A stretch of DNA of 62,132 bases from Firmicutes bacterium AM55-24TS (GTDB taxonomy: Bacteria > Bacillota > Clostridia > UBA1381), in contig QTVU01000015.1 in assembly GCA_003460745.1 (NCBI GenBank), positions 1 through 62,132 of the forward strand, written 5' to 3'. Each line of letters opens with the position of its first letter. Positions within the stretch are counted from its first letter, which is position 1. A model generated the notes under the pieces. It ran no database searches and had not been told where the DNA came from. It saw only the letters and a program-made list of their open reading frames with translations. Position numbers and translations under genes: made by a program. Of this stretch, positions 26,192 to 35,162 are shown in pieces.

Positions 26192-28801
26192 TTATTTCAC
26201 CCAGTCAGCCCATTCGTAATCGTTGATTGAATCTTTGATGTAATCCTTAGTAAGTTCCAGTGCAACAATTACATTCAGACACCACTGTGAAGTAAAGTTT
26301 GTACTTATCCAGAACATTTCTTCAAGGTTTTCATTATTAAAGTAATTCTTGTAAACACCTATATCGAAATTATCTTTCTTATCCTTGCCTGCCAAAGAAT
26401 GAATAAGCACTTGCCATACTTGATATGCAAGCTCGGCGTTATTTGTTTCTCTTGCCGCATATCCGCACAAAGCCGATGCCATATACGGATAAACAAATCC
26501 GTTGCCGGTCAAAAGACCGTTTGAAATTTTCTTTTTTTCCTCAACCGGCAAGAAGTAAAATTCGCCGTACTGAACAAGCATATCCTTAAACACTTCATCA
26601 TCTAAAAGTTCCGCAAGTTCAAACCAAGTTTCGGGACCACCCATACAAACGGCAAGGTGTGCACCGCCTGCGGCACTTTCGCCAATATATCCCAAATGAC
26701 CCGTTTCGGGATCATATTCATAGTTTGAACCCGAAATCATACGCATAGGCGACTTTTTCAAATCATTGATTCCTGTAACAATCTTATCTCTGTAATGATT
26801 ATCGTTATCTCTCTCCCAAGCCGTATACCAGTTTGAGCAATATGTTGACCAGTCCGGACCGCTTCTTGCGTGAGTAGGAAGTTTCATTTCTTCTTTCTTA
26901 TAGAAATATCTAAGCGGATCCATATTAAGCGTTGCATAGTCAGCATCCTTAACATCGTCCATTGCGTCACCTATTCTCGGATCACCGCCCATCAAATAAT
27001 ACAATGCTCTGTGATGTCCAGCCATAGCGATACGAGGCTCTTTACATGAATCGCCCCAATGCACTACATTATGACGACTTCCCAAGCCTTTCAAATCGCC
27101 GAAATGGTATATGTCCACATCTGCACTGTGACGGCTCATTGCCTCCGCCATAGTGAAAATATCTTCTCTGCCCGAACGCATAAATGCAAGCCACAACCAT
27201 AATGTCGGTATAAGTTCGGTATTCTGCCAAGCGTAACCGCCCATATCATATCTCCAACAATGACGTTGTGCGTCATATGTGTGCATTATATCGCCGTAAT
27301 CCCAAAGACCGTACCAATGTCTTTGTTCGACTTCGTTCTTATAAAATGCAAATGCTTTGTCAAGTTCTTCTTCAAGCCACTTTTTAAGCGGTGTATCCTT
27401 TGACGGCAAGCTCCATTCACCCATAGCCTTAACTTCGTGATAATATTCAGGAGTTGCAACAAGTACAGACGGTTTCTGTACAGTTTCGGCTTGTTTCATA
27501 AGTTCATCGTCCGACGGCACTGTATCATATAAAAACAGTGACATTTCGTTTGTATTCGCAATTCCGTATGCCGACGAGCCTATTTCAGGGAATCCCTCAT
27601 AATATGTTTGGTCATGTGCAACGGTGTCATAGTGACGCATATCCTGTGCTTCTGCGTCCGGCGGAACAATCCACGCGGTAAGGCTTGCGTTATCCGTACA
27701 AAGTCCGTCAGCATAAAGTGATGTAGGATACTTCTCCCAGAAGTTGTGCATACAGAATGCCGTACCTTTTGTTTCGTCCGCAATGTACATAAGTCCTTTT
27801 GAGCGTTTGCCCCAATTTGCCTTTATAAATGTACATTCTTCGTGTCCTGTACGTTTCTTTACTTCAAAACTGTCTGCCGTAACCTGTTGCAAACGATAGC
27901 TGTCCCACTTTGTTACATTATCAATTTCCTCTTTTGTAACCGCATTACCGTTTCTCAAGTCAACCATTTCCGAAAGGCTTACCTTTTCGCCTGCAAGCTG
28001 CTTTGAATAAATCGGCTGAATACCGATTGACGGTCCAAGACGCGGTCGCCACAAATTTAAAAGCTGCATTGTTTCGTGCATAACACCGCAGTCGCCTGTT
28101 ATCTTTATACGTCTGTTATAAAGTTCACCTTCCATTTTTCTTGTAAGCTGAACGCCGACACCTTTTATAAAATCGGTCTTTTCATCGCCGTCATACAAGA
28201 ATGTATGGATAATCTTGATTTCATTTTCATCATAGAATACAGAAAATCTGATTATGTAACTCAAAAATTCACTGCCGTCAATGTTTTTGTGTTCACCCGT
28301 AACTTTTACCGTTGTTTTCAAATTACCGCAATCTTCAATTTCGACAGTATTGATTTCTCCGATATACGGTATGCTTTTTTTTATTTCAACGTCACTGTCT
28401 TTACTGCGAAGTTCTTTTACGGCTTTTAATGTTACATCACCGTAAGGAGTTTTCATCAAGACCGAACCTTGTTTTGGGAATACCGCTTTAAATTTGCCGT
28501 TATCAACAGTTATCTCGTTTTCTGTTTCATTTGTCTTTATTCCGTCAAAACCGTCATATTTATCCGCTTTGTTTATTTCAACAGTTTCACTGTCTGTTTT
28601 GATTGTGTACGAAGTCCATTTTGTTGAACCGTCGGGATAATATGCAATCGGCTTTTCCTGATATGCGATAGCGTTTCCGTTTTCGTCATTTACTGAAAAT
28701 ACTGTTTCTTTTGTAACTTCGCCTTTTTTCCAAGGCACACCGAATGTAACATATCCGCCTTTTGAACGGTTTTCAAGCCAATGTAATTTTATGCTGCTCA
28801 T
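26192..28801 (-). CDS. YetA/PcRGLX-like protein, putative rhamnogalacturonan exolyase family
   Basis: 869 residues without a signal peptide, so predicted cytoplasmic. The N-terminal region (about 1-100) matches RIFT-barrel domains of the YetA/PL26 type: GYVTFGVPWKKGEV followed by YYPDGSTKWTSY. It continues with a beta-sandwich region and a helical C-terminal half rich in Trp, Tyr and His (WYGLWDYGDIMHTYDAQRH, GSRHNVVHWGDSCKE, YDPETGHLGYIGESA), resembling an alpha/alpha toroid. ATG start with AAGGAG 9 nt upstream, 13 nt after the malic enzyme stop. Substrate is inferred from family and from nearby rhaB. Confidence 0.72.
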   Translation of the reverse strand: MSSIKLHWLENRSKGGYVTFGVPWKKGEVTKETVFSVNDENGNAIAYQEKPIAYYPDGSTKWTSYTIKTDSETVEINKADKYDGFDGIKTNETENEITVDNGKFKAVFPKQGSVLMKTPYGDVTLKAVKELRSKDSDVEIKKSIPYIGEINTVEIEDCGNLKTTVKVTGEHKNIDGSEFLSYIIRFSVFYDENEIKIIHTFLYDGDEKTDFIKGVGVQLTRKMEGELYNRRIKITGDCGVMHETMQLLNLWRPRLGPSIGIQPIYSKQLAGEKVSLSEMVDLRNGNAVTKEEIDNVTKWDSYRLQQVTADSFEVKKRTGHEECTFIKANWGKRSKGLMYIADETKGTAFCMHNFWEKYPTSLYADGLCTDNASLTAWIVPPDAEAQDMRHYDTVAHDQTYYEGFPEIGSSAYGIANTNEMSLFLYDTVPSDDELMKQAETVQKPSVLVATPEYYHEVKAMGEWSLPSKDTPLKKWLEEELDKAFAFYKNEVEQRHWYGLWDYGDIMHTYDAQRHCWRYDMGGYAWQNTELIPTLWLWLAFMRSGREDIFTMAEAMSRHSADVDIYHFGDLKGLGSRHNVVHWGDSCKEPRIAMAGHHRALYYLMGGDPRIGDAMDDVKDADYATLNMDPLRYFYKKEEMKLPTHARSGPDWSTYCSNWYTAWERDNDNHYRDKIVTGINDLKKSPMRMISGSNYEYDPETGHLGYIGESAAGGAHLAVCMGGPETWFELAELLDDEVFKDMLVQYGEFYFLPVEEKKKISNGLLTGNGFVYPYMASALCGYAARETNNAELAYQVWQVLIHSLAGKDKKDNFDIGVYKNYFNNENLEEMFWISTNFTSQWCLNVIVALELTKDYIKDSINDYEWADWVK

Positions 28802-28814
28802 TTTTCACATCTCC

Positions 28815-29987
28815 TTATATTCTTGCAACGCCCGATTCTCTTGCTGCTTTTGCAACAGCCTTTGCAACGTTTTCCGCTACACGCTTATCGAATGCGTCAG
28901 GAATAATATATTCATCATTAAGTTCATCGTCTTTGATAATATCGGCAATCGCCTGTGCGGCTGCCATTTTCATTTCATCATTAATATCGCTCGCTCTTAC
29001 GTCAAGTGCACCTCTGAATATACCCGGGAATGCAAGCACATTGTTGATTTGATTAGGAAAATCACTTCTTCCCGTACCTATAACTCTTACGCCTGCCTTT
29101 TTTGCAACGTCAGGCATAATTTCCGGAACAGGATTTGCCATAGCAAACACGATTGGGTCTTTCGCCATTTTTGCAACCATTTCTTCCGTAAGAATACCAG
29201 GTGCGGAAACACCTATAAATAAATCTGCGTCTACGATTGCTTCATCAAGCTTTACGTCAAGATTGTCCGGATTTGTAAGTTCGGCAAGCTTTGCCTGTTC
29301 GCTGTTCATTTCAGGGTTTCCTCTGTAAAGTGAGCCGTACTTGTCGCACATAATTACATTCTTCAACCCTCTTGAAACAAGCAGTCTTGTTATCGCCATA
29401 CCTGCCGAGCCTGCACCGTTTACAACGGCTTTAATTTCCGTAATATCCTTGCCGACTACCTTTAGAGCGTTAAGCACCGACGCAAGTACAACAACGGCTG
29501 TACCGTGCTGGTCATCGTGGAATACAGGAATATCACATTCTTCTCTCAATCTTCTTTCAATCTCAATACATCTCGGAGCGGATATATCCTCAAGATTAAC
29601 ACCGCCGAATGAACCGGCAATCATTTTTACCGTATTTACAATTTCGTCAACGTCCTTTGAACGAACGCAAAGCGGAAATGCGTCAACATCTGCAAACACC
29701 TTGAACAATGCACATTTACCCTCCATTACAGGCATACCTGCCTCCGGACCTATATCGCCAAGTCCGAGTACAGCTGTACCGTCCGTTATAACGGCAACAA
29801 GATTTGAACGTCTTGTGTATTTATATGACAAATCCACGTCCTTTGAAATTTCAAGACAAGGCTCTGCAACACCCGGTGTGTATGCAACAGAAAGTTCTTC
29901 TCTGTTTGTAACCTTTGCTCTTGACACAACTTCAATTTTACCGTGCCAGTCCTCGTGTTGTTTTAGTGCAAATTCTTTTTTATCCAT
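28815..29987 (-). CDS. Malic enzyme (NAD(P)-dependent, oxaloacetate-decarboxylating type)
   Basis: Oxidative decarboxylation of malate to pyruvate. 390 residues, the short bacterial form without a phosphotransacetylase domain. Conserved VAYTPGVAEPC near the N-terminus, GLGDIGPEAGMPVMEGK, the EDISAPRCIEIE metal site, HDDQHGTAVVVLA and the Rossmann motif VVNGAGSAGMAI. ATG at 29987 with AGGAG is chosen over an upstream ATG that lies in the promoter. Cofactor preference cannot be read with certainty. Confidence 0.94.
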   Translation of the reverse strand: MDKKEFALKQHEDWHGKIEVVSRAKVTNREELSVAYTPGVAEPCLEISKDVDLSYKYTRRSNLVAVITDGTAVLGLGDIGPEAGMPVMEGKCALFKVFADVDAFPLCVRSKDVDEIVNTVKMIAGSFGGVNLEDISAPRCIEIERRLREECDIPVFHDDQHGTAVVVLASVLNALKVVGKDITEIKAVVNGAGSAGMAITRLLVSRGLKNVIMCDKYGSLYRGNPEMNSEQAKLAELTNPDNLDVKLDEAIVDADLFIGVSAPGILTEEMVAKMAKDPIVFAMANPVPEIMPDVAKKAGVRVIGTGRSDFPNQINNVLAFPGIFRGALDVRASDINDEMKMAAAQAIADIIKDDELNDEYIIPDAFDKRVAENVAKAVAKAARESGVARI

Positions 29988-30027
29988 TAGTTTCTCTCCT
30001 ATTCTATCACTGTGTACAATTATTTTC

Positions 30028-30056
30028 ATTTTATCACAACTCACTCGTACATTCAA
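30028..30056 (-). promoter_or_regulatory. Sigma-A promoter of the malic enzyme gene
   Basis: TTGAAT (30051-30056), 17-bp spacer, TAAAAT (30028-30033) on the minus strand, divergent from ptsP, whose likely -10 is TATAAT at 30185-30190. Confidence 0.75.
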
Positions 30057-30260
30057 TACATTTGCATTACTTAATTCATTTATTTTCTTATTTATACAAT
30101 CTCACCAAACGAGCCTTACTGTTTTTAGCAAAAATATGCACAACAATTAACAAAATAGTTCTTTTCTTTTTGTAAAAAATATTGTATAATATATATGACA
30201 TAGTATGAGAATATTATATCTATATATATAAATTTCCAAATTTCAAAGGAGAAGATTATT

Positions 30261-31924
30261 ATGATTACTATTACCGGAAAACCAGTATGCAGCGGTGTTG
30301 CATTTGGGCCTGTGTTTGTTTTCAGCCGTGAGGAAAGCACAATTAAAAGACATCATATCGAAAGCAGTGATGATGAAATCGCTCGTTTTGAATCAGCACG
30401 TCAGCAGACAATCAGTGAACTTGCTATGCTTTATGATAAGGCTCTTGCCGAAGTCGGCGAGGCTAACGCAATGATTTTTCAAATTCATCAGATGATGCTT
30501 GACGACCTTGATTATATCGAATCAATCAAAAATATAATTACCGACCAGCTATAAATGCCGAAACCGCAGTTGCACAAACTTGCGACAATTTTGTGCAAAT
30601 GTTCCGTGCAATGGACGATCCGTATATGCGTGAAAGAAGTGCGGACGTCAAAGACGTTTCGGAAAGACTTATAAAAATTCTTTCGGGTAAGGACAAGGAC
30701 GGTCTTGTTACGGACGAACCTGTTATAATCATTTCCGATGACCTTGCGCCGAGCGAAACGGTTCAGTTCGACAAGAGCAAAATTCTCGCTTTTGTAACAG
30801 AGGGTGGCTCTACAAATTCTCATACATCAATTCTTGCAAGAATGATGAATATTCCCGCAATGATTGGTGCAAAGGGCGTTTTGTCTGCCGATGCAAACGG
30901 CAAAAATGCCATTGTTGACGGTTTTACGGGTACGATTTATATTGATCCCGACGAAGCTACAATCAACGAAATGACTAAGAAAAAAGAAGAAATTGATAAA
31001 CAAAACAAACTTCTTCAACAATTAAAAGGTCGTGAAAGCGTAACAAAAGACGGTCAAAAGATTGAACTTTGTGCAAATATCGGAAGTGTTCTTGATGTCG
31101 GCAATGTTTTGAAAAATGATGCCGAGGGTATCGGACTTTTCAGAAGTGAATTTTTATATCTTGAAAGCAACGATTATCCGTCTGAAGACGTTCAGTTTGC
31201 CGCATATAAAGATGTACTTTCAAAAATGGTTAATAAACGTGTAATCGTTCGTACACTTGACATCGGTGCAGACAAGCAGGTTGATTACTTTAATATGCCG
31301 AAAGAAGAAAATCCGGCTATGGGTATTCGTGCAATAAGAATTTGCCTTCAAAGACCGGATATATTCAAGACTCAGCTTCGCGCTCTATATCGTGCATCGG
31401 TATTCGGTAAACTTGCTATTATGTTCCCTATGATTGCTTCGGAATGGGAAATCGTAAAAATACTTGAAATAATTGATGAAGTTAAAGCAGAACTTGACAG
31501 TGAGGGCATTGCTTATTCAAAGAATGTTGAACTTGGTTGTATGATTGAAACACCTGCCGCAGCGGTAATCAGTGATATTCTTTCAAAGCACCTGGACTTC
31601 TTCTCAATCGGTACAAATGACCTTACTCAATATACTCTTGCCGCTGACAGACAAAATCCCGACATAGGCAAATTCTGTGACACACATCATGTTGCAATTT
31701 TAAGACTTATTAATATGATAGTAAAAAATGCTCATAAAAACGGTACATGGGTTGGAATTTGCGGCGAACTCGGTGCAGACCTTGAACTTACCGAAGCATT
31801 TCTTGCTATCGGCGTTGACGAACTTTCCGTCACCCCAAGTGCTATTTTACCGATACGTAAAAAGGTTATTGAAACCAATGTTTCTGAAATTAAAGAAAGT
31901 GTTTTAGACAAATATTTGAACTAA
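30261..31924 (+). pseudogene. ptsP: PTS enzyme I (phosphoenolpyruvate-protein phosphotransferase), 1-nt frameshift
   Basis: Two frames make one enzyme I of about 554 residues. The first (30261-30554) carries the N-terminal part (GKPVCSGVAFGPVFVF) and stops at TAA. The second frame is coherent from about 30549 (AINAETAV) to 31924 and holds the phosphorylated histidine (GGSTNSHTSIL), the PEP site (GCMIETPAAAV) and FFSIGTNDLTQYTLAADRQN. One base missing in GACCAGCTATAA restores the family spacing (DQAINAE). Enzyme I starts the PEP-dependent sugar phosphotransferase relay. ATG with AAAGGAG. HPr is not in the window. Confidence 0.92.
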
Positions 31925-31927
31925 TTT

Positions 31928-31968
31928 AAAAGCAGACAAAGAAAAAATTCTTTGTCTGCTTTTTTATG
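31928..31968 (+). terminator. Intrinsic terminator after ptsP
   Basis: AAAGCAGACAAAGAA / TTCTTTGTCTGCTTT with a short A loop and TTTTTT; about 15 bp, very strong. Confidence 0.93.
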
Positions 31969-32004
31969 TGCTATTTACATTTATATGTCTTTTTATATAC
32001 TTTG

Positions 32005-32033
32005 TTGAATTTTGTAATTTGTTGATATATAAT
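32005..32033 (+). promoter_or_regulatory. Sigma-A promoter of candidate toxin mRNA
   Basis: TTGAAT (32005-32010), 17-bp spacer, TATAAT (32028-32033). The transcript would start near 32040 with a perfect 14-nt palindrome, TCGGATTAATCCGA (32041-32054). Confidence 0.8.
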
Positions 32034-32151
32034 ACTCTTGTCGGATTAATCCGATGTTAAAGGCAAACTTCATTAACGGTTTTTAACCGGCGGTTATGCC
32101 CACTTTTATATTCACAGGCTTTATGCCGAGTTTATGAAAGGGGGTATGCTT

Positions 32152-32280
32152 ATGAAAAGTAAGCATATTGTTACATATGGCAAAGAAATTGCTTTTTGCA
32201 GTTTTGATAATTATCGCTATATTGATAATTTTCACCATAAAAGTACAATAGCCGCCCTCTCACCCAGGAACGGCTATTGA
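32152..32280 (+). CDS. Small ORF (42 aa) with strong Shine-Dalgarno in the candidate toxin transcript
   Basis: ATG preceded by AAAGGGGG with 7 nt spacing. It encodes a polar 42-residue peptide (MKSKHIVTYGKEIAF...) ending in TGA at 32280. It overlaps, in another frame, a hydrophobic 24-residue ORF. The start lies at the edge of the hairpin TATGCTTA/TAAGCATA (32145-32167). It may be a leader controlling the hydrophobic ORF, or not translated at all. Confidence 0.35.
   Translation: MKSKHIVTYGKEIAFCSFDNYRYIDNFHHKSTIAALSPRNGY
32177..32251 (+). CDS. Candidate type I toxin: 24-aa single-membrane-helix peptide
   Basis: Begins MAKKLLFAVLIII and ends with a Lys-containing KVQ tail. It is one uninterrupted hydrophobic helix of about 17 residues flanked by lysines, the form of type I toxin peptides. 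It has no local Shine-Dalgarno. If hairpin 32145-32167 folds, the GGGGG at 32140-32144 is brought to an effective 9 nt from this ATG. A convergent antisense RNA with a consensus promoter covers the 3' end. Toxicity is inferred; no homologous family is recognised with certainty. Confidence 0.55.
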   Translation: MAKKLLFAVLIIIAILIIFTIKVQ

Positions 32281-32328
32281 ATAAATAGTTCTTTTTGGGC
32301 ATAACCGCTTGAGGTTTGCCTTTTTTCT
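32247..32328 (-). ncRNA. Candidate antisense (antitoxin) RNA
   Basis: A transcript from the promoter at 32335-32363 would begin near 32328 and run antisense through the 3' UTR of the toxin mRNA. It could stop at the stem AATAGCCG/CGGCTATT (32247-32254, 32271-32278), which is followed on this strand by a weak T-rich tract. Its 5' end resembles the toxin mRNA's 5' UTR, i.e. the locus is flanked by an inverted repeat. Exact ends are inferred. Confidence 0.5.
32298..32326 (+). terminator. Terminator of candidate toxin mRNA
   Basis: GGCATAACC (32298-32306) pairs with GGTTTGCC (32313-32320), one bulge, followed by TTTTTT. Confidence 0.8.
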
Positions 32329-32334
32329 ATTTTT

Positions 32335-32363
32335 ATTATATAACTATAAATTAATTTTGTCAA
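32335..32363 (-). promoter_or_regulatory. Perfect consensus sigma-A promoter for the antisense RNA
   Basis: TTGACA (32358-32363), 17-bp spacer, TATAAT (32335-32340) on the minus strand. No protein-coding gene follows in this direction until ptsP's opposite strand, so it must drive a non-coding RNA. Confidence 0.85.
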
Positions 32364-32370
32364 CACATAA

Positions 32371-32406
32371 TGCAAAACACAGACTGCATTTTGCAATCTG
32401 TGTTTA
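32371..32406 (-). terminator. Intrinsic terminator of groESL
   Basis: AACACAGA-TGCA / TGCA-TCTGTGTT hairpin (about 32374-32405) behind the groEL stop, ending in TTTTG on the minus strand. It separates groEL from the antisense promoter. Confidence 0.8.
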
Positions 32407-32418
32407 ATATTATTCAAA

Positions 32419-34053
<1,635 letters not shown>

Positions 34054-34061
34054 CTAATATA

Positions 34062-34352
<291 letters not shown>

Positions 34353-34383
34353 TTACCTCCTAAAATTTTAATCAAGTTCATTG

Positions 34384-34410
34384 TTAGCACTCACACTTCT
34401 TGAGTGCTAA
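34384..34410. promoter_or_regulatory. CIRCE operator (HrcA site)
   Basis: Perfect TTAGCACTC-N9-GAGTGCTAA, 38 nt before the groES start. This is the established binding site of the heat-shock repressor HrcA; hrcA itself is not in the window. Confidence 0.98.
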
Positions 34411-34417
34411 CAATGCT

Positions 34418-34446
34418 ATTATGTTCTTTTTTGCCCAATTTAGCAA
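34418..34446 (-). promoter_or_regulatory. Sigma-A promoter of groESL
   Basis: TTGCTA (34441-34446), 17-bp spacer, CATAAT (34418-34423). CIRCE covers the start of the transcript. Confidence 0.75.
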
Positions 34447-34563
34447 AGTCCGTTTTTTTAATATATTGCTATATTTACTCTTATTTTCTTTATTTTTCTT
34501 TTTGTTACGCTCAATATCTCCCTTTTGGTGTTTTAACAAATTGTTCATAAACTTAATACTGCT

Positions 34564-34926
34564 TTAACTTACGAAGTTTTCAAACATCTGTTGTGCCTCA
34601 TCAAGATTATCAAATTCAACACCTTTTTTGAGTTCATCAATATCCTCGCTCGGAAATACATTTTCGCTTATTTCTTCACTCAAAATTGCTGTTTTATTAT
34701 CCCCTACACATTTATTAATTTGAAGTAAACTGTTCTCAACCTTAACTTCATATACTGTAGTTTTTACATCATTTGCATTCACCTCTTCAACCGCCGCAAC
34801 CGTAGGCATAGGAGTCGGCACACTGTCGGACACACCTATTCTGCCGATAGCGTATCCGCCTCCGAAAAACAATGCTACAAGTAATACATATGACGAAACA
34901 ATAAGTGTATTCTTTAAAATTTTCAT
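34564..34926 (-). CDS. Small membrane-anchored protein with BofC-like C-terminal domain
   Basis: 120 residues: N-terminal transmembrane anchor (about 8-28, LIVSSYVLLVALFFGGGYAI), a Pro/Thr linker, then a domain with LLQINKCVGDNKTAIL and NVFPSEDIDELKKGVEFDNL. This matches the pattern of the BofC C-terminal domain seen in sporulation and wall proteins. Extracytoplasmic, function unknown; assignment to the BofC_C family is tentative. Divergent from the class A PBP gene. Confidence 0.6.
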   Translation of the reverse strand: MKILKNTLIVSSYVLLVALFFGGGYAIGRIGVSDSVPTPMPTVAAVEEVNANDVKTTVYEVKVENSLLQINKCVGDNKTAILSEEISENVFPSEDIDELKKGVEFDNLDEAQQMFENFVS

Positions 34927-35017
34927 AATTTATTCCTCATTTCTTTTAATATTTTTTCTTAAATTATTCCCTTTTGTCCCATTTTTATACTTTGCATAAG
35001 ACTTTGAAAAATAAATG

Positions 35018-35046
35018 TTGCAAATTTATGCAATTTAGGATATAAT
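35018..35046 (+). promoter_or_regulatory. Sigma-A promoter of the class A PBP gene
   Basis: TTGCAA (35018-35023), 17-bp spacer, TATAAT (35041-35046); start near 35053 gives a leader of about 110 nt. Confidence 0.8.
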
Positions 35047-35071
35047 TAAAGTATGTAATTATCTTTAAAGA

Positions 35072-35137
35072 AAGATTGAGGCTTTTAACAGCCCCGAAAT
35101 CAAAGTAGACATACTCTCACATTTTGTCTACAATCTT
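35072..35137 (+). other. Structured 5' leader (three-way junction) before the PBP gene
   Basis: Outer stem AAGATT (35072-35077)/AATCTT (35132-35137) encloses hairpin GGC...GCC (35080-35093) and the 7-bp hairpin GTAGACA (35105-35111)/TGTCTAC (35125-35131), which stacks on the outer stem. No known riboswitch class recognised and no U-tract follows. Could be a cis-regulator or an operator palindrome. Confidence 0.45.
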
Positions 35138-35162
35138 AATAAAAAAGATAGGAGAAAATATT

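Noticed and set aside
30540..30600. Programmed ribosomal frameshift in ptsP
   Set aside because: No slippery heptamer, and enzyme I is not known to be recoded; a missing base is simpler. The same reasoning applies to the SLH gene.
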